NCBI GenBank assembly: GCA_010093705.1
Contig: MU006112.1
Location: forward strand, 124,001-188,000
Origin: Patellaria atrata CBS 101060
Taxonomy: Eukaryota > Ascomycota > Dothideomycetes > Patellariales > Patellariaceae
Length of the DNA: 64,000 nucleotides
Direction of reading: 5' to 3'
The notes under the pieces: generated by a model
What the model was told of the DNA's origin: nothing
Seen by the model: the letters and a program-made list of their open reading frames with translations, nothing else
The model's database searches: none
Part shown: piece after piece, positions 1 to 13,088 of the stretch
Layout of the letters: each line of letters starts with the position of its first letter
How positions within the stretch are numbered: position 1 is the stretch's first letter
Made by a program: the position numbers and the translations under genes

Positions 1-186
1 GGGATTAGGACGATATATGTAGAGCGGCCGCTTGAGGAGGACTATTCGGTGGAGGATGTTGCGAAGGCGCGTCAGGAGGGCTGGGTCGACTTGTGGCTTG
101 GTGCGGATGAGGAGGGGTTTATTACTGTCGCTGAGAGATTGGGAGTTGATGTTAATCGGGAGAGAAAGCGTAGTGTGTCGCATTGA
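1..186 (+). CDS. HAD-superfamily hydrolase (2-haloacid dehalogenase type), C-terminal fragment
   Basis: Frame 1 is open from the window edge to a TGA at 184-186 and gives 61 residues; the start and the catalytic part lie outside the window. Seen: GIRTIYVERPLEED near the start, then EEGFITVAERLG before the stop. This resembles the usual C-terminus of fungal haloacid dehalogenase-like proteins, where a GxRTxYVxRPxEE strand is followed by an acidic helix and a 'xDFxELAxxLG' end. The family uses an aspartate nucleophile to hydrolyse carbon-halogen or phosphate bonds, but those residues are upstream and cannot be checked. Inference rests on the C-terminal pattern alone. Confidence 0.6.
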   Translation, partial: GIRTIYVERPLEEDYSVEDVAKARQEGWVDLWLGADEEGFITVAERLGVDVNRERKRSVSH

Positions 187-2533
187 TGCGTATTCTTTTG
201 TTTGTGCTGTTGTGTAATAAGCTCTCCTGTTCTTCTGTCTCTTGGGATGCTTATGGTCCAGTCTTGCTACAACTTGCATATATTAATGAACGAATAATAC
301 GACTACAATAATCAATGCAGTGTCCAGTCGAAATTGCGTTCTTATTCCCGTTATCACTCTCCGCAACTTAGGATACTCACCTCCCAGGCCTACCCGCCCC
401 CTTACCATACACCCCCTATGCGATTCCCTCACCACAAGCATATAATACCAGATCAATAAACCATCTACCATATAAAAAGCACCTTTTTCGAATTACTGGC
501 CAAGTTTCACCCAAAAATATCTTGTCGTTGTCGAGTTACGTATTTTTCCATCCATTTAGAATATTCATTTTAATCCCAACCAAAATCCTAATAGAAAGTA
601 CCACCACTTTCCAACATATCCAACAAACAACACAAATTTCAGCGTAAAAGACAGTATGGGTATAATTTCAAGGCGCATAATCGGATAGAGGTATATAGGT
701 TACCATCCCAACGATCAGAAGTACATAGAACCCTATAAACCCCCTCTTCCTGGAACTGAAGCGATATCAGATATCTCAGCCAGACCTCTACTATGGCACC
801 CCACCACGCTCCGGTAGACTGGAAACGATTGAAAATATGCAATGGGATACTGTAAGACCAATGTGAATATAGATATAGATATTTCAAGTATATAATCTAT
901 CATATAAACCAGGCCCCTGAACACCATCAAAACCCAGCGAAGAAGCAAAATCACCCCTTCTATCTCGAATTCGAGAGCCATACAGTCCATAACACGCATC
1001 AACTCCCCACCAACTCTAACGAAACTGAACGACGTATTAACCGGCTGCTGAACAGCAGCCGCGGGACCCCGAAATGGCTGACCACCAAGCGTGAGAGAGA
1101 GGTGGACGTATCTAGACTCCGGTGGAAAGTTCTCGTCATCTACGCACTGATGTCGCCCCTCCTCCTCCTTGAAAGCGGGAACCCTTTTTATATAAGTTTG
1201 CTTCTTTTACCGAAACGAGCCAGCGGATCTGGGGATAGGACGGGTGTGGCATTGGAAAAACCACTTTTCGACACTTGCGCACGAGAGCGGGATGTAGATT
1301 TTACAGAAGGGGACCAGTTAGTATAGGAGAGGGTAAGACGGAAGGAAGGGGTATCGAAGAGGGTTCCCTTGGAGACCTGCGGTCCGAAGGCGATAGTTCG
1401 AGAGGGAGTGGTTCAAGAAGAGATTCCATAGAAGCAATCCATGAGGCAGTAGTCTTAAGAGGACCGAGAGGAGGGAATCCAGGGGGATCCAGCATCAGAA
1501 AGGAAGAAGATTAGAGATTCCCGTCGTCACCAACAGGACAGAAGTAAATTGAGCAATCATTACATCCCTAACTGCACTCACATCGGTGACAAAGACATTA
1601 GTCCTCAGGAACAAATATCATCCACATCCTAAATGACATTCAAACACGCCAAAAAAAACAAACAAACAAACAAACTCTGAGATCCGGAACTTTAATGCTC
1701 TGTCCCGTCAGCTTACAAGACTACCATCGAGTCGCTCCTCCCCTATTAAGACGACCGACCATTCCACCCCTACCTTATCATTCGTATAAAAATCAAATCC
1801 CTGATACTTTTCCTGCCTCTCCAAAATCCATATTTGGTAAAAAAGATAAAGCCGAGGGGTTGCCCAAAAGTTCAGCCGCCGCCATGCACCATGAGAAAGA
1901 TCTCGCGCCTTAGATACCGAAATATACAACAGAGATGGATCCTCACCAACCGGTGTCGCCAAATTAAATCCGTACCCCACCAAATTTGCAAAAGTGAAGA
2001 GAAAGAAATATGGGAGAAGATTCGATCCCAGTCTTGCTCCGAAATGCGCCGCTGTAAATGCTTAACCGATTCGTGCGTGCCGAGCGTTTCGCTCGCGTCT
2101 AAAGTAGATTTTAATGCTGCAAATCAATGTTTCATTCTATCTTGGATTCGATGCCAAAGTGCCACGGTTATGCCGGGTGTGCCCCGCCTAAGACCGTGAG
2201 AGAAAAGTTTCCGGAGAACTTGCTTTTTTTTCTTTTTTTTCGAGAAGAGATTCCGCCAAATCGGAATGGATACCCTGATGGAAGGAGCGTTATCTTTTCC
2301 TGCCGGAGATGACAAGAGAAGAGCTTGAAACAAGCTGTGAGAAATTTGTAGAGAGAACGTGGGGTAAAGGCCGTGGATCTACGGGCGCTCGAATCGAAAC
2401 ACGTAGCGCATATCAAGAGTAAAGCTTAACACATGAAACGGCCCGCAAAGGATTCATGAGAATCATCATGGTACAGCATGTGTCCTATGTGGTGGTAGTT
2501 CTCGGACCAGTCAGAGCTCCGATGTTTCGGAAA
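187..2533. other. Gene-free stretch of about 2.3 kb
   Basis: The stretch lies between the HAD fragment and the 3' end of the krev-1-like gene. Only short overlapping ORFs on both strands are present (for example 1102-1326 + and 1834-2199 +), with no recognisable domain, no convincing splice context and no codon regularity. A (CAAA)-type simple repeat lies near 1650-1675. The ends are probably 3' UTRs of the flanking genes. Confidence 0.4.
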
Positions 2534-3338
2534 TCAGAGAATTACGCATTTGCCTCCTTTGCTTCTTGAACCCGAAGCATGCTTCTCTCTTCCTGCGCTT
2601 CGAGGATATCTGTCGGGGTTTTTGGTTCGTCCCTCGCGGGTCCCCTTCTCGTTGTAATAACCACTGGTGCCTCGTCGTTCAGATGACCGCGATGATTGTT
2701 GCCTTTGGCGTCTCAATTGACGAACTACGTCGTAGAAGGCCTTCTCGACATTGACACAATTTTTCGCTGAAGCCTCAACAAAATCGCATCCTAGCTCTCG
2801 AGCTAGTGCGCTCCCTTCTTGAGTTGAAACTTCTCTTTCGGTTACTCTGTCACACTTGTTTCCGACTAGCATGACAGGTGCGGGGCCGTAGGAGCCAGAT
2901 CCAGTGGAGACAGAGCTTAGCGGTGATCCTGGATAAGTGGGAGAACCGGAATTTGAGGAGTCTTTTACACGCTGAATCTGATTGTGGAATCTTTGGATGC
3001 GAGTAAACGACGAGCGAGACGATATACTGTATACTAGCACAAAGCCCTCACCGTCTCTAATCCACTGATCTCGCAATGCTGTATACTCTTCTTGGCCAGC
3101 TGTGTCGAGTACTTCCAGCATACATGATTGTGAATCTATCTGCACCTGTTTGCGGTAGGAATCCTCGATTGTAGGATCATAAGTTTCCACGAAGTGATTC
3201 AAACATAACTGCGATCTAGGTTAGTCCTGCAGCCGAGTAGTTGGTGCTTCGGGGACAAACTTGTATAGTCAAGGCAGTCTTCCCAACTCCACCATCACCT
3301 AATACCACCAGTTTGTACAGAGTCATTTTCCCCGCCAT
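2534..3338 (-). CDS. krev-1: Ras-family small GTPase, Rap/Krev-1/Rsr1 type
   Basis: Two exons, 3338-3261 and 3208-2534, around a 52-bp intron (GTTTGT...CTAACC...CAG); 250 aa. The first exon carries the P-loop GDGGVGKT and the splice joins TALTIQ to [13 protein letters not shown], restoring an uninterrupted Ras fold. Also seen: switch [27 protein letters not shown], and a C-terminal CaaX box CVIL preceded by a Ser/Lys/Arg-rich tail. The final Leu predicts geranylgeranylation and membrane anchoring. A Ser/Gly/Pro-rich insertion of about 25 residues interrupts the G domain just before the NKCD strand. Rsr1/Bud1 and Krev-1 act in cell polarity upstream of Cdc42. A second in-frame ATG at 3326 would give Ras-standard numbering. 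Family assignment is firm; orthology to krev-1/RSR1 is likely from the [13 protein letters not shown] signature. Confidence 0.9.
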
Positions 3339-6300
3339 ATTGAAGGGTTTGGGGGTCGCTCGAGGATTCTGATGCTTGTGGTTTTACAGATAGTGTAATA
3401 GAAGCTCGGAAGGGTAAGCTCGGGAAAAAGGGTGGATAAGGGTCGGATGAAAAAGCAGACGGGCTCGTACGGCGGAAAACGGGGACTGAGGACGAGTATT
3501 GATGTAACGTATAATAAGCTGACAAGTAAATGCAGCACGACGTAGGCAGGAGTGGTGATGGGATGGTAGGTTTGTGGCTCAAGCTGCACGGTGGGCGAGA
3601 GAAGTTAATAGATGCACAAAAAGGTGCGTGCAACAACGCGAGATGCGTAAGCGTCGTTCGGATGGTCGCACCTCAGTATATCGCTTCTAGATAGGACAGC
3701 GTTGATCCTGTCCCGTTCCTTGGGCTGGGCTTCCTTCTGCACGTGGGATCTCCCGCACACGTGAAAGATGGGTAGAGGGTTTGGACGGGTTGGATTATCA
3801 CAAGTCTCGAATCTGTGACTTTTCCCCGACGTGGACCAAGGGCAGAGAGAGGCGTGTGTGTCAAAATGCGTACCCGCGTGGGGGTGAGCGATTGGCTGGT
3901 TCTTGAAGGAAGCAACGAATGGGATGGAATGAGCGGGAAGGATAGAGGGATAGCGGCGCGGAGGAGGTTGATAGTTGTTTTTTCTTCCTCCCACTTTCCA
4001 CAGATGGGAGAAAGGAAAAGTAAGGGCGGGGGAAAAAGTAGTTTGAGGTGTTATAGATGGTGAGAAGGTAAAGGGAGCAAGAAGAGGAGCAAGCAATCAA
4101 GAAGGCGAAAGCTGAGTTGATGAGAGATGGGGCAAGAACTTTTCAGAAAGACGCAGATATGGAGCGAATACTGGGGTTTTTGCAGAGTGAGGCCTGCGTC
4201 GATTGCACTAGAAAGTATAGCTTAGGTCCGCAAGTGGACCACCCAGCCTAACCCAGGTTCCAGCTACTCTGGGTCGCTGCTTCTGTCTTCAGGTTCTTTT
4301 CCTGCCTCCATGCTTGTTGCTAAGGTAAGTGCTGACTGGTTGCTCTTTCTGTCTCTGCACAAGGCCACAAGCTGCGTGCTGCAAGAGGGGCAAAAGTTGC
4401 AAGCCCACTTTCTCACACGCCTACCTTATTAGACGCCCACCTCACACATTATTACCCCATCATGGATAGAGCGTAAAGGTAAAGATACAACTACCCAGTA
4501 GGTAAGGTAAAATTCTTCGGCAAGGTAAGACTTACACCTTCCGCCGTCATTCCATTGGCCATTCATACCAAAACTGACTTATAGAGGTTTAGTCTTATGG
4601 AGTGAGGGAGTAGCTTTCTTTACGAAAAGCGGCTAGTGTACTGTTGAGTACAGTACGACTTTGCAAGCCGGATTCAAGCCAATTCAAGCCAGACGAGTTG
4701 CCAACCTGGAACCCACAGCCGCCTGTGATGCGCAAGCGTAGAGGCGTACAGGTGCGTGCGAGCAAGCGTGTCTGCGGTGTCAAGCTTAACCTAAGTTAAA
4801 GCCATCGTGAATCGTTTTACACCACCACCGAAAACCCTTGCGAGTCTCTGAGAGCTCTCCTGAGGTGCTGTACGGTTTTCAGCAGGATACCTTCCGTCAT
4901 ACCTGACCCTTTTTCAATGCTAACATTGACAACAGGGACATATAGATGAACATCAATCAACACTGAGTTGTTGCAAAATATGCTCTCTTTGACTATTATA
5001 GACTTCCAAGAAAGTTAAGGGACAGGCCTGGCCAGCCTGGTCTAAGGATTACTCTATATGTCATAGTGGCCGGAAAATATTCGCAAGGAAGCGTTGTTTT
5101 CTTCTCTCTGTCGTACGACGGTACAAAAGGTACTGTACGATAGATCTCGGATGGATAAAATATACTGAACGTTGAGATTGGGCCTCTCTTCTCGTACCCG
5201 GCCGTTGACACTGAATGCTGCAGCTCACCCTGTTTATTCGTATATTGAACAATGAGAAGATATCTCCGTCCTTGGAAAAGGTGAGTGAGTGCTAGAGTGG
5301 AACACAGAATGCTTGCGTGATGTAAGGTATGTTGTTGACTTTGTTTACACAAAGGTCTAACCGACAGTTGGACAGTGACCTTACCGAGTACCACGAGAAG
5401 GGTGACGAGGTGGCCTTCATGAGCTTTTTGCAACCTCATGCAAACAATTGATTCTTCTTTGTATCTCTATTATCACGGCATGCTGCACGAGTTATTAGAC
5501 TTGTAATCTCTGTACACCATCTTAGGCAAGTAGTCACCCTCCCTATGGATCTACTTTGCCCTTGTGGGATGTAGATAATTTCCATTACAGAGTTCCCTCG
5601 TGGCGTGTAAAACCCGTGAAAATCACCATCGAGGTCATGGTTAGACGTTGCAGACGCCGGACAAAGTCAAAAAGACTTTTGACGATTTGAATAGTGGTTT
5701 CCGAAATCCGAATCGCAACTCAAATATTCCACCGTAAATGGACGAAAAGCTAACAGATGAAAACGAAGAACAGTCATCCTAGGGGGCTAGAGTTAAACAT
5801 ATTCACGGAACTCTATACAAACTTCTTCCTAGCTTATTATACTAACACTTCGGTCCCTCTACCCAGAAGCTTCCTACATGGACAAACCGAAGCTTACTAC
5901 GGTCGAATTCATGACAGTCATTTGTTAGACGCTTTTTTCTTAGTTAAAAATGATGTCGCTGAACTTTGACAAGGGACGTAATCCTGAGATTTCAAATTTG
6001 AGTTTTCTCCTCAGTTATCCCATCCTTCATCCTCATCCTTCCTCGCTACCTTCTGATGGGAGGATGGCCTCAAAAGCAACAAAACATTATCATCCTGCCC
6101 GCTGTTTGCGGTTCGATCAACATTAACTACTCTGTGCTTCCTTTGAGTTCTTATTACCGTGTGATAAGACTTTTATTCCGCTTCTTTTTCTGAATTCCCT
6201 TCTACTCCGCTCCTGCATTTTAACCATTCCCGACAGCACGGTACTGGACGCGCTGGGCAGAATCCTTCCTGCATCGTTATGCTTCATAGGCTCAATCGAG

Positions 6301-8929
6301 AGGATTTTAGCAGCCCTGTCCAGCAAAAGTCCGTGAGCTAAAAAGACGGGTTGAAATTACGTGCAACACGCCTATCAGCACCCGAAAGCTTTTGATTTTA
6401 TCTAGAATTCTCTTAACTCTGAACTTTCATTCTCAACGGACCGCCGCAGGATGATGAAATACGTAACATGGTAACAGCCCCCGAGGACAACTAACGGAAC
6501 GGGTCGCAGAACATGACACAGCGCCACGGTGTAACCAGACTCGCTCTTCGAATTCTTCCTCAGTCCTCACTACTGTTGCTCAGTCCCTCAGCAAGCACTA
6601 CTTCTCACAACAACTCTCTGGGTGATACAACCTGCTACTTACCGTCTAATGCCCAACGCATAATTCGTCCCGGTCATGCTGCGATTCGTTAAAAAGTGGA
6701 GCGTTTCCCATGTGCTCGAAAGTCGAAACAACTTCGTCCAGAAACAGAATACTTGGTCACATCTTCTGACTCGCGGGAAGAAGAGGAGCATCGGGGAGCA
6801 CTGCAACGAAAAAAAAAGGCTATCTGCATGAGGACTGCATTCCCCCGATTTCTCAGCCCTCGCATACCCAACTATTTAGTGCAAGCCACTTGATATCATC
6901 AAACTGCTTGAAGCGTTTTGAAGAACATTTCTCAGTTTTTCACATCATTTCTTGTTTCACTCTGATATTGTATTGAGACAGTCTGCTGGGCTACCCGATG
7001 AGGTGAATCTCCCGCAAACATTGACCAGCATGAGAACCGTCACCTTTCCCCAGATATTTCGGAGTCCAGATGAAGGGTAATACATCCCCACTCCTCAGTT
7101 ATCCCCACCTCCCAAACCCAACCATCTGTGACAGTTGACTTCGGTAGGTACACTATCAAAAAACGGTGCATGGCCTTGAATGAAAGTCAGCGAGGGGTGC
7201 TGCTATTTTACTAGCAGTACATCCGCGAGCTGGGCGTGGAGCCCAAACCACGGCCCGCCAACCCCTCGACGGTCTGATTCGTTCATCATCACTAAACTCT
7301 TCCTAGCCATACTGTGTAAGGGAAGGCCTTAGGGAAAGGCACGCCGCTTTGTGGCTCTGCCGAGGTGATGTGGGATCACGGCAGGATTCCGACGCTTTGT
7401 TGATATCTGTTTCTTTGTTGCTTCACCTTCTGCAATTGAGGACAAAAACAGATAAATGCTTTCGACTTTGAAACAGAAGCATGGAGCAGTCACAATATAT
7501 CACGGTCTCGGAGCACAGGATGCAACTCTGCCATCATTATTAATTGTAGATGCCTACATCAACGAGCAGCGAGATCTCGCTTGGATGCCGAGTCCGACGC
7601 AGAGCGCAGATCAACGCCTTTGACCAGGATGGAAATTGGGACATTCCTTCTCGAAATTCGTGCAAACAAAAAAAAAAACAAAAGGAACGGGATTTCTAAA
7701 CCTTATCTAAGTCGAGAATTTCATCCGTTGAGTGGGGATATGGTTGGTCAGTCGTTGCTTATATCTGCGAATCTTATGCATACGGTGCAGCTTTCGTACA
7801 GTACCAAGAGTGAACAAATCACAACACTACTGAGATACTTGTCGGTACTAAAGGATATGCATGTAGAAGAAGGTACCAGTCCCAGTAGCCAAGATGTAAC
7901 GGTACGAAGCAGCGATAGCCCCTGGGAGCTTCTCTGCTACCAAGTAGCAACTGCTGATGAGAGCCCAAGACAGTCAACGTCTCTTCGCTCCCTCTCGCCC
8001 CAAAATGCAGGCCATGCATTTCAATTTCCAGCAGCTCTGAACCCTCGTTGAGATTCTCGACCCCGCAGGTAACTGAAAGCACGTGAGGATTCGCTCTGAT
8101 CACCGAAAGATGCTCTCTAGTCTCTACTGACATCCAAAGATGAGAACGGACCTCTCCCCGTCTCCGACGAGATTCTGCTAAAACCATTCGTGCTATCTTT
8201 GCACTTTTAAACGAAGGATCGGACAACCATGCCGTTGACGCCTAAGCGGGAGACGGGCCGTGCCAACTGTGGACATGGGCCTGGAATTGAGCCGGAGGGT
8301 TGAATTGGATCGTCGAGAAAACAAGAAACTCAACGTGTACGGGAAGGAATCGACAAACGGGTTCCAGAACGGCTGTAGAATCGGTCCGGGAACACGCAAC
8401 CCCTTTGAGCTTAATTTGTTTGTTAAGTTTCTTCCTGCTGTTCCTACTTTTTCTTTTACCGTGCCGCGTTGCATACAATATTTCGTTTTCAACACAATTT
8501 TGTTGGAAGAAAACGTTCAATATCGGAATTCAGAAACAGTTCGGACGTTTCAACCAGAACTACCGTCTTTTGCAGTCTGCACAGAGAGGACTTGAAAAGC
8601 AGGGGAAGTAAGAGTTGTATTAGCCTCTTGTAACAACAGGCGGCATTTCTGCTATCTTGCCAGCTCACTGGCTCTGGATACATTACTTCGTTGAAACCAA
8701 GACATTCGGTCCTTCCGAGTACCAGGCATAGTACCCTCGATATTACCCTTAATCGCCGTCGGGCAGAACACATCAGCATGCACCCTTCCATCACCGTTGT
8801 AATGGTATGCACGGTGGCAGTCTCTGTACATTGCTACAACTATCGGATGTCCTCACGACTTCACCAATGGTAAGTATAGATGAAGAAAATTAACAGATTC
8901 TTTATCCATATTAAGACTCATCCGTCCAA
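3339..8929. other. Gene-free stretch of about 5.6 kb
   Basis: The first few hundred bases should be the promoter and 5' UTR of the krev-1-like gene; it is rich in pyrimidine on that gene's strand. The rest holds many stop codons in all frames and only short ORFs. The longest, 7581-8051 + (156 codons), and 3605-4096 - (163 codons) show no motif and no family resemblance. AG/GT-rich runs near 4490-4530 and scattered TACTGTAC palindromes are the only structure I noticed. No transposon ends were recognised. Confidence 0.4.
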
Positions 8930-11203
8930 TTACAACTTCGCTCTCTCTTCAGTGGCCTTGTGTAGATCCTTTCCTTTCTGCAAGAAATACGCTTTAATCT
9001 TCTTGCGTGCTATATCAACAGCCTCTGCGTCTTCAATGGTCGTTGGCACCTGCACCTCTTTCTCAAACTCACCGTGTACGGCATTCTCCACGAGTTCTCT
9101 TAATACCCGCCGCAGAGTTTTGCCACTCCTCGTCTTAGGGATCATACCTTTGCCCTGGATCATACCGCCCAAGCTGGCAATGGCACCAATCTGCTCTCGA
9201 ACGGCTTTTTGCACCTCCTTGAACAATTTCTCGTCAGGCACGGCCGCATCCGGATGATCTTGGTGCGTGAGCGTCACGAACGCAAAGGGAAGATGTCCCT
9301 TGAGCGCATCTGGGATGCCAACGACGCAGCATTCTGCAATGTCAGCATGTGAAGTTATAGCTTGCTCGATAGCGCCTAATTTACACGTCAGTATGGCGCG
9401 CAGCCGCGTTCGTTGCGCAATCGTGGCAATATATCTCACCTGTGCTGAAGCGATGCGCAGCCACGTTTATTATGTCGTCCGAGCGAGACATGACGTGCAC
9501 GTAGCCGTCTGCATCAATCATACCTGCATCTCCCGTGTCGATCCATTGCCCTGAAAATCTCTTGAGATAGCCCTTGTAGAAGCGTTGTTCATCTTGCCAC
9601 AGCGTTGTCAGCCCAGTGGGTGCAAGGGGTATTCCGAGCACGATGTTCCCCATGGAGCCCCGCGAGACTTCTTTGCCTTCATCGTCTACTATCCTCACGT
9701 CGAAGCCAGGCATTGGCTTACCAGCGGATCCGGGCTTTACGGGCAGCGGAGGATACCGTCTGGATGACTTGAAGTCTCGTCCTGCATCTGGAGACAGTGC
9801 GATCCCAGAGATGGGTGAGCCGCTTTCGGAGCTCCACCAGTTGTCGATCACAGTGGCACCCCGTCCGCCATGTTTTTGCAGCAGATTTTGATACATCTTC
9901 ACGATGCTTGGCTCACTTCTCTCACCCGCGAGAAATATCGCTCTGAGCGTCTTGAGACCCCCACGCTTACCAACCGCTTCAAAAAAACTATTTTCACCAT
10001 CGTCTCTCCGTATGGCTCGTAGTGCCGTTGGAGCTGTGCTGAGGACATTTACTTTGTATTCTTCGACGATTCTCCAGAACGTGCTTGCGTCAGGTGTGTC
10101 GACTGGTTTGCCTTCGAACAGAACCGTAGTAGCGCCGGCGAGTAACGGTGCGTAAAGGATGTAGCTATGACCAACGACCCAACCAATGTCTGACGCACAG
10201 AACATAACGTCTCCAGGTCCGTGTATACCGAACAAATAATTTATGGACAAATTTAGGCCTACTGCGTGGCCTCCAGCTTCACGTAATACGCCTTTCGGTA
10301 AACCGGTCGTCCCTGCAATTAGTGTCAGCTCGAGTCTCTCCTGATGATCCGAGCATGGTATCTCTACCGCTTGTGTAAATGATGTAGACGCCGTCATTCG
10401 ACTTCACGGGCACCGCATCTGCTTTGAGGCCCCTATTCTTCGCACTCTTCACCAGCCGTTGCCAGTTCCTTTCCCCTTTGGACTTGTCGATATTCCATCT
10501 CAACTGGTCTCGCTGCCACACGAGTACCTTGCTGGGCTTGAAGCTACTCTTCTCAATCGCACTCTCTATCAACTTCTGATACCCCATTGGGCCCTTGGTA
10601 CCCTCAATACCGCAGGATGCGGTCAAAACCGCTCGGGGGCCCGATGCCTCAATGCGCTGCGCCAACGCCGGCGGAGAAAATCCACCAAAGACGACCGCAT
10701 GAATGGCACCTAAGCGGTTGATGGCCAGCATTGCGAATAGGGCTGCCGGTATCATCGGCACTGTCAAGTTCATCAGCTTATTTCTGGGTAGGAGCTACTT
10801 TGCCTCTGAACCTGACATCCTTACTGTATATCAGCACTACATCTCCCTTCTTCACACCCTCTTCCTTTAACACGCCCGCCAGCGTTTCCACTTCATCTAG
10901 CAGTTGTGCATATGTGAACTTTTGCTTTGACCCAGACACGGGGCTGTCCCAGACGATGGCCGTAGCGTCGCCGTGGCCTGCTACGACGTGCCTGTCTACG
11001 CAGTTGAAGCAGGTGCTAAGTTCGCCATCTGGGAACCAGCTCCAGTGCGGATGTGTAGTACCGTCTGTAAGCCTCTTGGTCGTCCGGGAAAGCGCACGAG
11101 AGGGTGATTTGTGCCATGTGAGTTGCTCGGCTTGCTGGAGCCAAAAAGCTTCGGGATTTTCGAGCGAGGTGGTGTAGACTTGGTCTTGGATGTGGGGCGG
11201 CAT
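8930..11203 (-). CDS. Short-chain acyl-CoA synthetase (ACSS3/PrpE-like, propionyl- or acetyl-CoA ligase)
   Basis: Four exons: 11203-10825, 10760-10368, 10312-9440 and 9375-8930, with introns of 64, 55 and 64 bp; 696 aa, normal for the family. ANL-superfamily enzymes make acyl-AMP and then acyl-CoA. Seen: the AMP-binding loop YIIYTSGTTGLPKGV, rebuilt exactly across the second intron (TSG is split G|GG); DNWWSSESGSPI; QWIDTGDAG; SRSDDIINVAAHR; and the C-terminal catalytic lysine loop PKTRSGKTLRR. The GGHAVGL and WWSSESG variants point to the PrpE/ACSS3 branch rather than cytosolic acetyl-CoA synthetase. The frame stays open upstream to an ATG at 11524, adding 107 basic residues (MRVLKRFKNYSTIAN...) that could be a mitochondrial presequence; I chose 11203 because it matches family length. 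Substrate is inferred. Confidence 0.88.
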
Positions 11204-11524
11204 CGTGGTGGTATCGGGGACGGTAAGGTCGTCTGTCGTTGGATTATGCTTGGGAGGTAGGTGTTCTACATTCTCTGATGCAATTGACCACCAGTGTCTA
11301 GTTTTGGGATGACTTTTGCGAGTTTGTTTGTAGATATTACGTCGGTGATGGCTCGGCCGGGTCAACGGGCGTTTCTCCAGAGCTCCAGCCTCCCGTGAAC
11401 CGGGGAAGCTCGACAACGACCTGAAAGCACCTGATTGCGGGGAGATCTGCAACACGCGACAACTCCTGCTCGCGTTTATATTCGCTATGGTGGAGTAATT
11501 TTTGAACCTTTTCAACACACGCAT

Positions 11525-13088
11525 TTTATTTTCTAACTTCACGTATCGACCATAAGCTACAGTTCCAGTCTTCCTATTAACATGAGCTCTTTTATTCCCC
11601 TCAGAGCGATATCGTCCACCTTGACACGTTCTCGTAGATGTCATACTCCGTCCACGTATCTCTTCAACTTCAAATCCTTAACCGCATCACCAACAATCGC
11701 AGCAATGCCCTTACAACCACGAACCTCCATCACGTTCAAGAATACTACTAAATCCACATCCGTCATATTCTTGACATCTCACCCACCCACCATCCCTCTC
11801 CCACATAACCCGCAAACCCCCCATTCCCTCCTCTTCCCCACGCCCCCATCTCTTATCACCCCCATCCCCTTATCACTCCTCCCCCCCCTTCCTCCCCCCT
11901 CCTCCCAAAGTAATAGCAACCCTCACGTCCCCCCCAACCATATCCATCGAATATCTCCGTCTTCCGCCTCCCTCTCCAATTCCCATTTCCCCAATCTTCC
12001 CTCGGGAATCTCCTCCCCGCCCCCCACGGAAAAAGCCCCCTGAAACACGACAAATCCACGCTGAGTCAGTTGTTGCGGCACAGCACCTCCCCAACTCAAA
12101 GTCTCAACCGGCGCAAATAGCCTTCGTTTACTGGATGCTTCCAGTACTACCTTAGTGAGCCGTTACGGCGGGATGTCCCACGACCCCTTCACTCGGGGAT
12201 TAGTTCCACTTTCGTGTGGCCTCTGACATTTGACCGCACCGGGGTGACTGACGATTGGTGATGATTTTGAGTCTGGGTCTGGGATATGGGTGCGTATGTA
12301 TGTATTTGGAATTGGGATATGTCAAACCGAAGACTCCATGTGTCACAAGCGGCACGGCTCTTCCATACCTCAATCCCACAGTAAGAAACCGCGAGAAGAT
12401 CCGCGCCGATGACATAGGGCACCTTTGTGGCATGCAACTCTCTACAGACAGTACACGTCGCTTACAGTATAGAGTCCATCGCTTATTTCATAATTTCTTC
12501 TGACAAATGTGGCCTATAAGGTATGCATAAACCAGCCCTGCTAAATCCCTATTGTATAAGCTACCCTGCTTACCTACATGCACAACACCCGACGCGGTAA
12601 GTCGCCTACAGCAGAATCATGTCGGTAGTTATCTCTATCACACTCCCTCCCCCCCCGAATTTCCCCTATTTGCGTGTGTAGGATCTCGCAATCGGGATCG
12701 GGGAAGCCTCACTTTTTCACCCGCGGCGCGGGACTTACGGGAGGTCCGAGTCCGACTTGCCAGTTCGTAACCACAGTGCAGTCACTGTGACTTGAATATG
12801 CACATTCCCACGTTTCTCGTTTCCGGATTGCTTACAAGGGATCCGAAAGCATGGACGATGGGATACCAACGGAAGCGGTGTGATAGGATCGATGTCAAAA
12901 GTACAGCAACTCTCAGTGATCCAAAATTCTAAGACCCGCATGTCGGGTCCAGCAACCATGATTCCCCGGTTTTACATCCAGTGAGCAAATGTCTCAGACC
13001 CATCATCCAGAAATAATAGGGTTGGTAATGACTAACGCACACCGCATCTCCGCCTCAAACCCCCCGGGTATCCCATCCACCTTCCACA
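11525..13088. other. Gene-free stretch with C-rich tracts
   Basis: This is intergenic between the acyl-CoA synthetase 5' end and the 3' end of the Tls1-like gene, which lies on the same strand. A plus-strand ORF at 11582-12043 overlaps the synthetase 5' region, and its second half is a poly-pyrimidine (CCT/CCC) tract coding for Pro/Ser/Leu runs; I do not count it as a gene. A C-rich tract occupies roughly 11760-12020. Nothing else was recognised. Confidence 0.4.

Noticed and set aside
1102-1326. 74-codon ORF with a hydrophobic segment
   Set aside because: Hydrophobic run looks like a membrane span but there is no signal-peptide logic, overlapping ORFs in two other frames are as long, and no homologue is recognised.
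3605-4096. 163-codon minus-strand ORF upstream of the krev-1-like gene
   Set aside because: Ser/Pro/Phe-rich translation of a pyrimidine-rich promoter region with no conserved block.
7581-8051. 156-codon ORF in the gene-poor left region
   Set aside because: No motif, composition unlike the neighbouring genes, no splice context; likely chance ORF in a 5.6-kb gap.
11582-12043. 153-codon plus-strand ORF (MSSFIPLRAIS...)
   Set aside because: Overlaps the acyl-CoA synthetase 5' region and its second half is a C-rich tract giving Pro/Ser/Leu runs; no domain or homologue-like pattern.
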